Assembly (NCBI RefSeq): GCF_001552155.1
Contig: NZ_BCQQ01000020.1
Span: forward strand, 1-64,000
DNA: 64,000 bases
Origin: Actinomadura formosensis NBRC 14204
GTDB taxonomy: Bacteria > Actinomycetota > Actinomycetes > Streptosporangiales > Streptosporangiaceae
Reading direction: 5' to 3'
Shown: in pieces, positions 9,207-17,853 of the stretch
Position numbering within the stretch: the stretch's first letter is position 1
Layout: every line of letters starts with the position of its first letter
The notes under the pieces: model-generated
Told to the model about the DNA's origin: nothing
What the model saw: only the letters and a program-made list of their open reading frames with translations
The model's database searches: none
Position numbers and translations under genes: made by a program

Positions 9207-9346
9207 GCCGGGCACGTGGGCCGGGGGAGGCGCCCGCAGCGAAACGGGGGCCCGGGGATGTGCCGTCCGTTCTGGACATTCAGGCACAAAACCCGGGTCT
9301 CGTGCGTTGGGACGAGTGAACGGGAGTAACGACTGGGGGTGGCCGT

Positions 9347-10264
9347 ATGGCCAGGACGCGTTACGCCTCCGACCGGGGGCTGACGTCACGGATGCTTTTG
9401 ACGATGTTCCTGCTGGGGCTGTTGTACGTGGTCGCGGTGGGGGCGTTCTTCGTCTTCGTGCCCAAGCTGGCCTTCGTCGCGCTGGCCGTCGCGCTCGTGT
9501 TCCTGATCGCCCAGTTCTTCTTCTCCGACCGGATGACGCTGTTCGCCATGCACGGCCGCGTCGTCTCGCCGCAGGAGGCGCCGGAGCTGCACGGCGTCGT
9601 CGACCGCATCTGCGCGATGTCGGACACCCCGAAGCCGAGGGTCGCGATCGCCGACACCGACGTGCCGAACGCGTTCGCCACCGGGCGCAACCAGAAGAAC
9701 GCGGTCGTCTGCGTCACCACCGGGCTGCTGCGCCGGCTCGACCCGGTGGAGCTGGAGGGCGTGCTCGCGCATGAGATGGCGCACGTCGCGCACAAGGACG
9801 TCGCGGTCATGACGATCGCCTCGTTCCTCGGCATCTGCGCCGGGCTCATCACCCGGTTCGGCCTGCAGATGGGGCTGTGGGGCGGCTTCTCCCGCCGCAG
9901 CAACGACCAGAACACCGGGCTGATCCTGCTCGCCGTCGTCGCGGCCAGCGCGCTCGCCTACGCGATCAGCTTCATGCTCACCCGGGCCCTGTCGCGCTAC
10001 CGCGAGCTGTCCGCCGACCGCTCCGCCGCGCTGCTGACCGGCCGCCCGTCCGCCCTCGCCAGCGCGCTGACGAAGGTCAGCGGCGACATCGCGCGCATCC
10101 CGACGAACGACCTGCGGTCCGCGCAGGCGTTCAACGCGTTCTTCTTCACCCCGGCGTTCGGCAAGGGCTTCAGCGTCGCCTCGCTGTTCTCCACCCACCC
10201 GTCGCTGGACAAGCGGCTCGCCCAGCTCTCAAGGATCTCCGACCAGCTCAGCAGGGGAGTCTGA
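9347..10264 (+). CDS. htpX: M48 zinc metalloprotease HtpX, copy 1
   Basis: A 305-residue membrane protease. Two N-terminal transmembrane segments (residues ~15-60) precede the zinc site HEMAH at 142-146; a further hydrophobic hairpin follows at ~155-210, and the third ligand is in the RYRELSADRSA stretch. HtpX removes damaged membrane proteins. It is preceded by ACTGGGGGTGGCCGT as a ribosome site and followed three bases later by pspAB copy 1. It aligns end to end with the second copy at 10894-11811. Confidence 0.93.
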   Translation: MARTRYASDRGLTSRMLLTMFLLGLLYVVAVGAFFVFVPKLAFVALAVALVFLIAQFFFSDRMTLFAMHGRVVSPQEAPELHGVVDRICAMSDTPKPRVAIADTDVPNAFATGRNQKNAVVCVTTGLLRRLDPVELEGVLAHEMAHVAHKDVAVMTIASFLGICAGLITRFGLQMGLWGGFSRRSNDQNTGLILLAVVAASALAYAISFMLTRALSRYRELSADRSAALLTGRPSALASALTKVSGDIARIPTNDLRSAQAFNAFFFTPAFGKGFSVASLFSTHPSLDKRLAQLSRISDQLSRGV

Positions 10265-10267
10265 TCC

Positions 10268-10837
10268 GTGGGTTTCCTGGACACGCTGCTCGGCCGCTCC
10301 AAGCCGGCCAAGCCCGACCTCGACCAGATCTTCGGGCTGTCGTCGGCGGCGATCACGCTGGAGGCGGCGACGGGGTTCACCCCGACCGGTCGCGGCTCGG
10401 TCTGCTTCCGCGCGGCCGAGGGCGGGGCGTTCGCCCGGCTGCAGACCGACGTCCAGCAGTTGCTGGACGCCGACGAGGGCCCCAAGGTCGAGATCAGCAA
10501 CGACGCCTACGGCTACACCTGGCTGCTCGCCACGCACCGGCCCGAAGAGCTGCCCGACCTCGTCACCGACCTGCACGCGGTGAACTCGACGCTGGAGGCG
10601 GGCGGGTTCGGCCCGCACCTGCTGTGCTCCCTGGCGAGTTTCCGCGGCCCGGAGGGGCAGCGGCTCGCCCTCGTCTACCTGTACAAGCGCGGCACCTTCT
10701 ACCCGTTCGCCCCGCTGCCCGGCGACAGGCGCGACAACGCGCTGGAACTCCAGGTGCGCGGCGCGATCGGCGCCGACCTCCCCTTCGAGGAGGACCTCGG
10801 CCGCTGGTTTCCCGTCTGGGGCGCCCCCGGCCTGTGA
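10268..10837 (+). CDS. pspAB: PspA-associated protein PspAB, copy 1
   Basis: A 189-residue soluble protein (GFLDTLLGRSKPAK...) of the PspAB family, which accompanies HtpX and PspA in actinobacteria; its biochemical role is unknown. GTG start at 10268, three bases after htpX stops, preceded by CAGGGGAGTC. It has the family's conserved EAATGFTPTG and FYPFAP segments and a WFPVWGAPGL end. Confidence 0.88.
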   Translation: MGFLDTLLGRSKPAKPDLDQIFGLSSAAITLEAATGFTPTGRGSVCFRAAEGGAFARLQTDVQQLLDADEGPKVEISNDAYGYTWLLATHRPEELPDLVTDLHAVNSTLEAGGFGPHLLCSLASFRGPEGQRLALVYLYKRGTFYPFAPLPGDRRDNALELQVRGAIGADLPFEEDLGRWFPVWGAPGL

Positions 10838-10893
10838 TCCTTTCTGTGTCACGGGACGCTGACCGGCGGGCCGTGATGGTTTAACGTCGGGTC

Positions 10894-11811
10894 ATGGCGC
10901 CCTCCCGTGCCGCCGCCGGGCCCGGCCTGACCCGGCGGATGCTCGCCGCGGTCGTCCTGGTCGCGCTGGTCTACGCGGCCGCCGTGCTGCCCGCGTTCCT
11001 GGCCGGTCCGGTCTGGGGCACGGCCGCGGTGGCCGCGGCCATGGTCGTCGCGGCCTGCTCGGCGCGGATGGCGGACCGGCTCGTCCTCCACGCGATGGAC
11101 GCGCGCCCGGTGGACGCCGCCGCCGAGCCGGAGCTGCACGCGGTGCTGGACCGGCTGTGCCTGTCGTCCGGGCTGCCCAAGCCGCGCCTCGCGATCTCCT
11201 CGAAGGACGTCCCCAACGCGTTCGCCGCGGGCTCCGGTCCCGGCTCGGCGGTGGTGTGCGTCACCGAAGGGCTGCGCGCACGGCTCGGACCGGCCGAGCT
11301 CGCCGCCGTGCTCGCCCATGAGACCGCGCACGTCGCGAACCGGGACGTGCTCGTCGCGGCGGTCGCCTCGTTCCCCGGCCTGGTCGGCGGCCTCGTCCTC
11401 GGGTGGTGGACGGGCCTGTTCACCGGCCGCGACCGGGGCGCGGCCGGCCGCGTCGCGGCGCCGGTCCTCGGGATCGTCCTGCTGCCCCTCGGCCTGGCGG
11501 CGGCGGTGCTGCACACGGCGGGCACGCTGGCGTGGCTCGCCCTGTCGCGGCACCGGGAGCTGTGCGCCGACTCCACCGGGGCGCTGCTGACCGGGCGCCC
11601 GGCCGACCTCGCGTCCGCCCTCGCCAAGGTCAGCGACGACCTGCGCGACGCGTCCCGAGACGACCTGCGGTCGCTGCGCCCGGCCGGTGCCCGTTGCGTG
11701 GTCGCGGCGCGCGGCGACGGCGTGGCCGGCCTGCTGTCCACGCATCCGACGCTGGAGCGGCGCAGGGCACGGCTGGCGGATCTCTCCTGGCGGCTCGCGA
11801 GCGGGGGCTGA
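10894..11811 (+). CDS. htpX: M48 zinc metalloprotease HtpX, copy 2
   Basis: A second 305-residue HtpX, the same length as copy 1 and with the zinc site HETAH at the same residues (142-146). The SKDVPNAFAAG, VVCVTEGL and SRHRELCADSTGALLTGRP blocks match copy 1, while membrane segments have diverged. TAACGT (10882-10887) lies six bases before the ATG, so this copy may have its own leaderless promoter. It abuts pspAB copy 2. Confidence 0.92.
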   Translation: MAPSRAAAGPGLTRRMLAAVVLVALVYAAAVLPAFLAGPVWGTAAVAAAMVVAACSARMADRLVLHAMDARPVDAAAEPELHAVLDRLCLSSGLPKPRLAISSKDVPNAFAAGSGPGSAVVCVTEGLRARLGPAELAAVLAHETAHVANRDVLVAAVASFPGLVGGLVLGWWTGLFTGRDRGAAGRVAAPVLGIVLLPLGLAAAVLHTAGTLAWLALSRHRELCADSTGALLTGRPADLASALAKVSDDLRDASRDDLRSLRPAGARCVVAARGDGVAGLLSTHPTLERRRARLADLSWRLASGG

Positions 11812-11813
11812 CC

Positions 11814-12413
11814 GTGGGAATCCTGGACGGGCTCCTCGGCCGTCCCGCGCCAGCCGAGCCCGACTCGGGTGTGCTGTTCGCGCTGCCCGCCGCCGCGCCC
11901 GCGCTGGAGGCGGCGACCGGGTTCACCCCGACCGGCGAGGGCGGTGTCTGCCACCGCCAGGTGGAAGGCGGGGCGTTCGGCGCGTTCGAACGCGTGCAAC
12001 GCGAGGTCGCCCGGCTGCTGCCCGGCGACGCGGCCCGGCGGGTCGAGACGAGCGCCGGCCCCTACGGCTGGGGCTGGACGCACCTCACCCGCCCGCCCGG
12101 CGCGTTCGGCGAGCTGGTCGCCGACCTGCACCTGGTCAACGCGACCCTGACGGCCGCCGGATTCGGGCGCTACCTGCTCTGCTCGGTCGCCGCCTTCCGC
12201 AGGGGCGCGGACCCGCAGCGGCTCTTCCTCGTCCACGTTCCCGGCCGCGGGGCGTTCTACCCGTTCGCGCCGCGTCCGCCCGGCGGCCCGGACCCCGGGC
12301 GCCGCCGCAGCAACCTGGTCGAGACGCGCGCCAGGGACGCGCTCGCGGGAGACCTCGCCATGGAGCCGGACACGGCCCGCTGGTTCCCGCTGTGGGACGT
12401 CCCCGGCCTGTGA
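11814..12413 (+). CDS. pspAB: PspA-associated protein PspAB, copy 2
   Basis: A 199-residue PspAB paralogue (GILDGLLGRPAPAEPD...). It shares EAATGFTPTGEG, HLVNATLTAAGFGRYLLCS, FYPFAP and the terminal WFPLWDVPGL with copy 1. The GTG at 11814 is two bases after the htpX copy 2 stop; the frame is open far upstream but that is a shadow inside htpX. Its stop codon is part of the terminator hairpin shared with nadA. Confidence 0.88.
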   Translation: MGILDGLLGRPAPAEPDSGVLFALPAAAPALEAATGFTPTGEGGVCHRQVEGGAFGAFERVQREVARLLPGDAARRVETSAGPYGWGWTHLTRPPGAFGELVADLHLVNATLTAAGFGRYLLCSVAAFRRGADPQRLFLVHVPGRGAFYPFAPRPPGGPDPGRRRSNLVETRARDALAGDLAMEPDTARWFPLWDVPGL

Positions 12414-12440
12414 CGTGCCGGGGACGTCTCCGGCACGTCA
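12411..12440. terminator. Bidirectional terminator hairpin between pspAB copy 2 and nadA
   Basis: A perfect 11-bp stem: TGACGTGCCGG (12411-12421) pairs with CCGGCACGTCA (12430-12440) around an 8-base loop. The TGA of pspAB copy 2 forms the left foot and the stop of nadA (opposite strand) forms the right foot. Confidence 0.8.
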
Positions 12441-13592
12441 GGGGAGTGCGAGCATCTGGTCCAGGGCGACGCGCGCGTAGTGCGCGGTCTCCTCGTCCAC
12501 CGCGATGACGTTCCGCACGTCGCCCGCGGCCAGCGACTCCAGCGACAGGACCAGGTGCGGCAGGTCGATGCGGTTCATCGTCGAGCAGTAGCAGACGGTC
12601 TTGTCGAGGAACATGACGTTCTTGTCCGGGTGCGCGTTCGCCAGCCGCCGGACGAGGTTCAGCTCGGTGCCGATCGCCCAGGACGAGCCGGGCTCCGCGG
12701 CCTCAAGCGCCTTGATGATGTACTCGGTGGAACCGACCCGGTCGGCGGCCGTGACGACCTCGTGCCGGCACTCGGGGTGCACCAGGACGTTCACGCCGGG
12801 AACGCGCTCGCGGACCTCGTCCACCGACTCGCGCGTGAACCGGCCGTGCACCGAGCAGTGGCCGCGCCACAGGATCATCTTGGCGTCCCGCAACTGCTCG
12901 CGGGTGAGCCCGCCCTCGCGGCGGTGCGGGCTGTAGACGACGCAGTCGTCCAGCGAGAAGCCCATGTCCAGGACGGCGGTGTTGCGGCCGAGGTGCTGGT
13001 CGGGCAGGAACAGGACCTTCTTGCCCTTGCCGTAGGCCCAGTCCAGGGCGCGCTTGGCGTTGGACGAGGTGCACACCGTGCCGCCGTGCCGCCCGACGAA
13101 CGCCTTGATGTCGGCCGAGGAGTTCATGTAGGTGACGGGGACGACGTCGTCGGCGATTCCCGCGTCCTCCAGGACGTCCCAGCAGTCCTCGACCTGATCG
13201 AAGGTCGCCATGTCCGCCATCGAGCAGCCCGCGGCCAGGTCGGGCAGGATCACCCGCTGGTGGCCGGCGGTCAGGATGTCGGCGGACTCCGCCATGAAGT
13301 GGACACCGCAGAACACGATGTAGGGCGCCTCGGGACGGGCCGCCGCCTTCTGCGCCAGCTTGAACGAGTCGCCGGTGACGTCCGCGAACTGGATGACCTC
13401 GTCCCGCTGGTAGTGGTGGCCGAGGACGAACACCCGGTCGCCGAGGGACGCCTTGGCGGCGCGGGCGCGTTCGACCAGCGCGGGGTCGGAGGCCGGCGGC
13501 AGCTCGCCCGGACAGTCCACGCCGCGCTCGCTGTTCGGGTCGGCGCCGCTGCCGAGCAGCAGCAGCGGAAGGTCGCTTACCGGGGTGGTCAT
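12438..13592 (-). CDS. nadA: Quinolinate synthase
   Basis: A 384-residue enzyme of the long NadA type. It condenses iminoaspartate with dihydroxyacetone phosphate in NAD synthesis and carries a [4Fe-4S] cluster. Cluster cysteines are visible in IVFCGVHFMAE, HPECRHEV and KTVCYCSTM, and VLGHHYQRDE is the N-terminal substrate motif. The ATG at 13592 follows GAAGGGAGACTCCCG; longer in-frame starts cross a likely operator. No nadB or nadC lies within the window. It diverges from the erpA-like gene. Confidence 0.95.
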   Translation of the reverse strand: MTTPVSDLPLLLLGSGADPNSERGVDCPGELPPASDPALVERARAAKASLGDRVFVLGHHYQRDEVIQFADVTGDSFKLAQKAAARPEAPYIVFCGVHFMAESADILTAGHQRVILPDLAAGCSMADMATFDQVEDCWDVLEDAGIADDVVPVTYMNSSADIKAFVGRHGGTVCTSSNAKRALDWAYGKGKKVLFLPDQHLGRNTAVLDMGFSLDDCVVYSPHRREGGLTREQLRDAKMILWRGHCSVHGRFTRESVDEVRERVPGVNVLVHPECRHEVVTAADRVGSTEYIIKALEAAEPGSSWAIGTELNLVRRLANAHPDKNVMFLDKTVCYCSTMNRIDLPHLVLSLESLAAGDVRNVIAVDEETAHYARVALDQMLALP

Positions 13593-13618
13593 CGGGAGTC
13601 TCCCTTCGGCGACGGGAC

Positions 13619-13640
13619 TTATCGTCGCTTTGACGACTAA
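13619..13640 (-). promoter_or_regulatory. Inverted repeat upstream of nadA, candidate operator
   Basis: TCGTC (13622-13626) and GACGA (13632-13636) form an inverted repeat around GCTTT, flanked by TTA and TAA. It ends 27 bases upstream of the nadA start. NAD-synthesis genes in actinobacteria are often controlled by NrtR-like repressors binding palindromes in this position; assigning this site to one is inference. Confidence 0.4.
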
Positions 13641-13827
13641 TGATGGCACATCCTCCGGGCGGCGGTGATGTGACGTAGACCGCACCGTTCCCCCGGTGTT
13701 AAACACGGCCGATACGCGGAATGGCTATCTACCGAGGTACGTTGTTCTACGGGAAGAGGCGCACGACGTCCTCGGACAAGCGACAGCCCGCCGCATCGCG
13801 GCGCAGCGAGACCCGGGAGCTGAACAC

Positions 13828-14190
13828 ATGACGGTTTCAGGCGAGACCACGCAGGAGACCACGCAGCAGGGCGTCGTCCTCACCGACGCCGCCGCCGAGA
13901 AGGCCAAGGGCCTGCTTGAGCAGGAGGGCCGCGATGATCTTGCGCTGCGTGTCGCCGTGCAGCCGGGCGGCTGCTCCGGCCTGATCTACCAGCTCTTCTT
14001 CGACGAGCGGGAGATGGACGGCGACCAGATCCAGGACTTCGGCGGCCTGTCGGTGCGCGTCGACCGGATGAGCGCCCCCTACCTGACGGGCGCCACCATC
14101 GACTTCGTCGACTCGATCGAGAAGCAGGGCTTCACGATCGACAACCCGAACGCGTCGGGTTCCTGCGCCTGCGGCGACTCCTTCAACTGA
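13828..14190 (+). CDS. erpA: Iron-sulfur carrier, HesB/IscA/ErpA family
   Basis: A 120-residue A-type Fe-S carrier. The three conserved cysteines are present: one in QPGGCSGLIYQ and two in the C-terminal GSCACGDSF. It passes Fe-S clusters to target enzymes and may serve NadA, its divergent neighbour. The ATG at 13828 follows GGGAGCTGAACAC; an earlier in-frame ATG at 13696 would add 44 residues unlike the family. Gene order nadA/HesB/adenosine kinase matches other actinomycetes. Confidence 0.92.
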   Translation: MTVSGETTQETTQQGVVLTDAAAEKAKGLLEQEGRDDLALRVAVQPGGCSGLIYQLFFDEREMDGDQIQDFGGLSVRVDRMSAPYLTGATIDFVDSIEKQGFTIDNPNASGSCACGDSFN

Positions 14191-14218
14191 GCGCCCGCGA
14201 CGCGAGCGGAACGCCCGG

Positions 14219-14258
14219 AAGGGGCGGTCCGGGCACCGGCCCGCGGCCGTCCCTTTTC
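14219..14258 (+). terminator. Imperfect terminator-like hairpin after the erpA-like gene
   Basis: GGAAGGGGCGG (14218-14227 region) can pair imperfectly with CCGTCCCTTTTCC (~14246-14258), with CGGGC/GCCCG inside. It lies ~30 bases after the stop codon; the stem contains mismatches. Confidence 0.4.
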
Positions 14259-14369
14259 CGTTGCCCGCTGCGGTCCTGACGCGATCTGTGGTGCGATGGG
14301 CAAGTAGTCTTTCCGGGTTCGAAACAGCCGGTGAATCAGCCGGACGACCACGACGAGGAGAGCGACGCC

Positions 14370-15356
14370 GTGCGCATCGCCGTGACTGGCTCCATTGCGA
14401 CCGACCATCTGATGACCTTCCCCGGGAGGTTCACCGACCAGCTTCTTCCCGACCAGCTGGCCCGGGTGTCGCTGTCCTTCCTGGTGGACGAGCTGGAGAT
14501 CCGCCGGGGCGGCATCGCTGCCAACATCTGCTTCGGCATGGGCAGCCTCGGCAAGGAGTCGATCCTCGTCGGCTCCGTCGGCGACGACTTCGCCGACTAC
14601 CGCTCCTGGCTGGAGCGCCACGCCGTCGACACCGCGTCCGTGCACGTGTCCGACATCCACCACACCGCCCGGTTCCTGTGCACCACCGACCAGGACCAGA
14701 ACCAGATCGCCACGTTCTACGCCGGCGCCATGAGCGAGGCCCGCTCCATCGAGCTGAAGCCGGTCGCCGACCGCGTCGGCGGCCTCGACCTCGTCGTCGT
14801 CAGCCCGAACGACCCGGACGCGATGATCCGGCACACCGACGAGTGCCGCACCCGCGGCATCCCGTTCGCCGCCGACCCGTCCCAGCAGCTCGCCCGCATG
14901 GACGGCGCGGACGTCCGCCGCCTCATCGACGGCGCCGCGTACCTGTTCAGCAACGACTACGAGAAGGCGCTCGCCGAGGAGAAGACCGGCTGGAGCGGCG
15001 AGGAGATCCTGTCCCGCGTGGAGGCCCGCGTGACGACCCTCGGCGCCAAGGGCGTCGTCATCGACCGTGAGGGCGAGGAGGGCCTGCACGTCCCCTGCGT
15101 CCCCGTCGAGAACGTCGTCGACCCGACCGGCGTCGGCGACGCCTTCCGCGCCGGCTTCCTGTCGGCGACCGCCTGGAACCTGCCGCTGGAGCGCGCCGCG
15201 CAGGTCGGCTGCGCCCTGGCCGCACACGCCCTGGAGGCCGCGGGCCCGCAGGAGTACACGCTCGCCAGGCAGGCGTTCCTCGACCGTTTCGCCGCCGCCT
15301 ACGGCTCCGACGCCGCCGGCGAGGTCGCCCCTCACATCACCTGCCCGAACCCGTAA
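14370..15356 (+). CDS. adoK: Adenosine kinase (PfkB/ribokinase fold)
   Basis: A 328-residue PfkB-family kinase. It resembles the M. tuberculosis adenosine kinase Rv2202c closely as I recall that sequence: RIAVTGSIATDHLMTFPGRF at the start, the RGGIAANICF substrate motif, AADPSQQLARM, FSNDYE, and the PfkB signature DPTGVGDAFRAGF with the catalytic aspartate. It phosphorylates adenosine to AMP in purine salvage. GTG at 14370 follows GAGGAGAGCGACGCC; an ATG at 14331 would add 13 residues. Other PfkB substrates cannot be excluded by sequence alone. Confidence 0.85.
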   Translation: MRIAVTGSIATDHLMTFPGRFTDQLLPDQLARVSLSFLVDELEIRRGGIAANICFGMGSLGKESILVGSVGDDFADYRSWLERHAVDTASVHVSDIHHTARFLCTTDQDQNQIATFYAGAMSEARSIELKPVADRVGGLDLVVVSPNDPDAMIRHTDECRTRGIPFAADPSQQLARMDGADVRRLIDGAAYLFSNDYEKALAEEKTGWSGEEILSRVEARVTTLGAKGVVIDREGEEGLHVPCVPVENVVDPTGVGDAFRAGFLSATAWNLPLERAAQVGCALAAHALEAAGPQEYTLARQAFLDRFAAAYGSDAAGEVAPHITCPNP

Positions 15357-15367
15357 CACGACTCGCC

Positions 15368-15397
15368 CCGGGGCCGCGCCGTCAGGTGCGGCCCCGG
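15368..15397. terminator. Bidirectional terminator between adoK and the TusA-like gene
   Basis: A perfect 10-bp stem, CCGGGGCCGC (15368-15377) with GCGGCCCCGG (15388-15397), around a 10-base loop, midway between convergent genes. Confidence 0.75.
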
Positions 15398-15416
15398 CGT
15401 GTCCCGCGTGCGCGGG

Positions 15417-15725
15417 TCAGTACGTCCGGCGGATGTGGAAGCCCCACCCGCCCTGCTGCAGGGTCTCCTCGCGGACGAAGTCCTGCGACTTCATGCGGCA
15501 CCAGGCGGGGACGTCGGTGCGGGCGGCGGCATCGTCGGCGAGGACGGCGACGATCTCCCCGACCGGCACCTCGCGGATCCGCTCGGCCAGCATGATGATC
15601 GGGATGGGGCACTTGCGGCCGAGCGCGTCGATGACGAGCACGGGCGCCGGGCCGGCCGGCTCGGCGGGGGGCGCTGCCGCGTCGCTGGGCGGCGTCCCGT
15701 TCTTGGTCCGGCCTCGGAACCTCAT
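15417..15725 (-). CDS. TusA/SirA-like sulfur carrier protein
   Basis: A 102-residue protein with a disordered Pro/Ala-rich N-terminus (1-28) and a TusA-like domain with the active cysteine in LGRKCPIPI (C39). TusA proteins accept persulfide sulfur from cysteine desulfurases. Its gene follows a cysteine desulfurase by 31 bases on the same strand, so the pair probably works as donor and carrier. The TusA Cys-Pro-x-Pro motif is intact. Confidence 0.88.
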   Translation of the reverse strand: MRFRGRTKNGTPPSDAAAPPAEPAGPAPVLVIDALGRKCPIPIIMLAERIREVPVGEIVAVLADDAAARTDVPAWCRMKSQDFVREETLQQGGWGFHIRRTY

Positions 15726-15756
15726 GGGCGCGACCGCCTCCCTGTCTCGAAGGTGT

Positions 15757-16914
15757 TCATCGTCCGGCGGCCCTCATCGTCTCGCGGAGGCGGGCGACGG
15801 CGCCGGGGAGCACGGTGAGGAACCGCTCGACGTCCGCCGCGGCGACCCCGCGCGGCAGCGATACCCGGACGTTCCCATGGGTGAGCACCCCCATCGCCTC
15901 AAGCACATGACTGGGACGCAGCGTATCCGCCGTGCACGAGCTGCCGGAGGAAACCGCGAAACCCAGCCGGTCCAGTTCGGTCAGCAGCGCCTCGCCCTCC
16001 ACGTACAGGCACGAGAACGTCACCAGGTGCGGCAGGCGCCGGACCGGGTCGCCGACCACCTCGACGTCGGGCACGGCCCGCGGAACCTCCGCGCGGATGC
16101 GGTCCACCAGCGCGGAGACGCGCGGCGCGTCCGCCGCCATGTCCGCACGGTACGCCTCCAGCGCGGCCGCCGCCGCGGCGATGGAGGGAACGTTCTCGAA
16201 ACCGGGGACGCGGCGCCCCTCCCGCTCGTCGTCGGGCAGCGGGGAACGCCACCGCGTGCCCTTGCGGATCACGAGCACGCCGACGCCCGCCGGGCCGCCC
16301 CACTTGTGGGCGCTGCCGGCGAGGAACGACCAGCCGGCGGGGACGTCCATACGCCCGAGGGACTGCGCGGCGTCCACGAACAGCGGCACGCGGGCGGCGC
16401 GGCACGCCTCGGCGACCTCGGCGACGGGCTGGACGGTGCCGACCTCATGGTTGGCCGACTGCAGGCACGCCAGCGCCGTGTCGGAACGCAGCGCCGCGGT
16501 GAACTCGCCCGGGTCGACGCGGCCCGCCCGGTCCACGCCGACGACGGTCACCTCGCCGCCGCCGCGCTCGTGCGCCTCCGCGGCGTGGAGCACGCTGGAG
16601 TGCTCCACGGCGCTCACCACCAGATGCCGCCCGACCCGCCGGCGCGCCTGGAGCCCCCCGAGGACCGCCAGGTGCACCGCCTGGGTACCCGAGGACGTGA
16701 ACGACACCTCGTCGGCCCGGACGCCCAGGACCCCGGCGGCCCGCGCGCGGGCCCGGTCCAGCAGCAGCCGGGTGCCGCGGGCCGTCCCGTACAACCGCGC
16801 GGGATCGGCCCAGCCCGCGTCCAGCGCCTCCAGCAGCGCGGACCGCGCCGCCGGGTGCGGCGGCTCGGTGGAAGCGGCGTCGAAGTAGGCGCCCGCCGTG
16901 CTCGGATCGACCAC
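15757..16914 (-). CDS. Cysteine desulfurase-like aminotransferase class V
   Basis: A 385-residue PLP enzyme of the NifS/IscS group. The PLP lysine is in AGSAHKWGG, the cofactor-binding EHSSVLHA, NHEVGTVQP and VDAAQSLGR motifs are intact, and the persulfide cysteine is in SSGSSCTAD. It most likely mobilises sulfur from cysteine to the downstream TusA-like protein. GTG start at 16914 with TAGTGT (16921-16926) six bases upstream indicates a leaderless transcript, divergent from ctaC. Confidence 0.9.
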   Translation of the reverse strand: MVDPSTAGAYFDAASTEPPHPAARSALLEALDAGWADPARLYGTARGTRLLLDRARARAAGVLGVRADEVSFTSSGTQAVHLAVLGGLQARRRVGRHLVVSAVEHSSVLHAAEAHERGGGEVTVVGVDRAGRVDPGEFTAALRSDTALACLQSANHEVGTVQPVAEVAEACRAARVPLFVDAAQSLGRMDVPAGWSFLAGSAHKWGGPAGVGVLVIRKGTRWRSPLPDDEREGRRVPGFENVPSIAAAAAALEAYRADMAADAPRVSALVDRIRAEVPRAVPDVEVVGDPVRRLPHLVTFSCLYVEGEALLTELDRLGFAVSSGSSCTADTLRPSHVLEAMGVLTHGNVRVSLPRGVAAADVERFLTVLPGAVARLRETMRAAGR

Positions 16915-16964
16915 GCTGAAACACTAACCGGGCACCCGATCGGGGGTTCGCGCGACCCTCGCGC

Positions 16965-16970
16965 TAGGGT
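16965..16970 (+). promoter_or_regulatory. -10 element of the ctaCDF promoter
   Basis: TAGGGT sits about 70 bases upstream of ctaC in the 126-base divergent gap with the cysteine desulfurase gene. Assignment rests on consensus and position only. Confidence 0.4.
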
Positions 16971-17040
16971 GTCCACCACACGTGTAAACAGTGATCTCAC
17001 CGCCCGGCCGACCGGGCTTCATCCGTGGGGAAGGCATTCC

Positions 17041-17853
17041 GTGAGTCCGACCCGCTCTGGGGAGCGGCGTACGCCTGTGCGCAGTCGCCGCGCATTGAAA
17101 AGTGCCGGTGCGCTAGGGCTGCTGGCGCTGTCCGCCACCGGCTGCAGTGGAACCCGGCTGGGCCTGCCCGAGCCGATCAGCGTCCAAGGCGAGCGCATGC
17201 TGCACCTGTGGCAGGGCTCCTGGATCGCGGCTTTCGCGGTCGGGGGCGTCGTCTGGGGCCTGATCATCTGGGCGGTGCTGTTTCATCGCAAGCGCTCCGA
17301 CGATCTGCCGCCGCAGGTCCGCTACAACATGCCGATCGAGATCCTCTATACGGCGGTCCCGTTCGTCATCATCGCGGTTCTGTTCTACTTCACCGCGCGC
17401 GATGAGAACTTCGTCGAGAAGACCACGGACAATCCCGCCGTGGTCGTCGACGTGATCGGGTTCCAGTGGAGCTGGCAGTTCGACTACAAGGAGAACGGCA
17501 AGACCGTCGCCTCCGTCGTCGGCCAGCCGGTGGCGCCCAACGGCCCCGCGCCGGGCAAGCCGGTCATGACGATCCCCGCCGGCAAGACCGTGCGGGTGCG
17601 GCTGCACGCCAACGACGTCATCCACTCGTTCTGGGTTCCCGCGCTGATCTACAAGAAGGACGTCATGCCGGGGTACACCAACGAGTTCGAGTTCACGGCG
17701 AACAAGCTCGGCACCTATGAGGGCCGCTGCGCCGAGCTCTGCGGCGTCGACCACAGCCGGATGCTGTTCCAGCTGAAGGTCGTGACGCCCCAGCAGTACG
17801 ACAAGTTCATCGCAGATTCGAAGCAAGCACTGGCCGCGGGAGGTGGGAAGTGA
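17041..17853 (+). CDS. ctaC: Cytochrome c oxidase subunit II
   Basis: A 270-residue subunit of the aa3 oxidase. The signal segment ends in a lipobox-like SATGC, suggesting a lipoprotein. Two transmembrane helices follow (about 60-85 and 105-125), then the CuA cupredoxin domain with a histidine in [11 protein letters not shown] and the CuA cluster [12 protein letters not shown] (Cys-x3-Cys-x3-His-x2-Met). The GTG at 17041 follows GGGGAAGGCATTCC. It overlaps ctaD by four bases. Confidence 0.95.
   Translation: MSPTRSGERRTPVRSRRALKSAGALGLLALSATGCSGTRLGLPEPISVQGERMLHLWQGSWIAAFAVGGVVWGLIIWAVLFHRKRSDDLPPQVRYNMPIEILYTAVPFVIIAVLFYFTARDENFVEKTTDNPAVVVDVIGFQWSWQFDYKENGKTVASVVGQPVAPNGPAPGKPVMTIPAGKTVRVRLHANDVIHSFWVPALIYKKDVMPGYTNEFEFTANKLGTYEGRCAELCGVDHSRMLFQLKVVTPQQYDKFIADSKQALAAGGGK

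Noticed and set aside
14312-14330. GGGTTCGAAAC, like a tRNA T-arm
   Set aside because: No acceptor stem, D-arm or anticodon arm can be built around it; it lies in the adoK leader.
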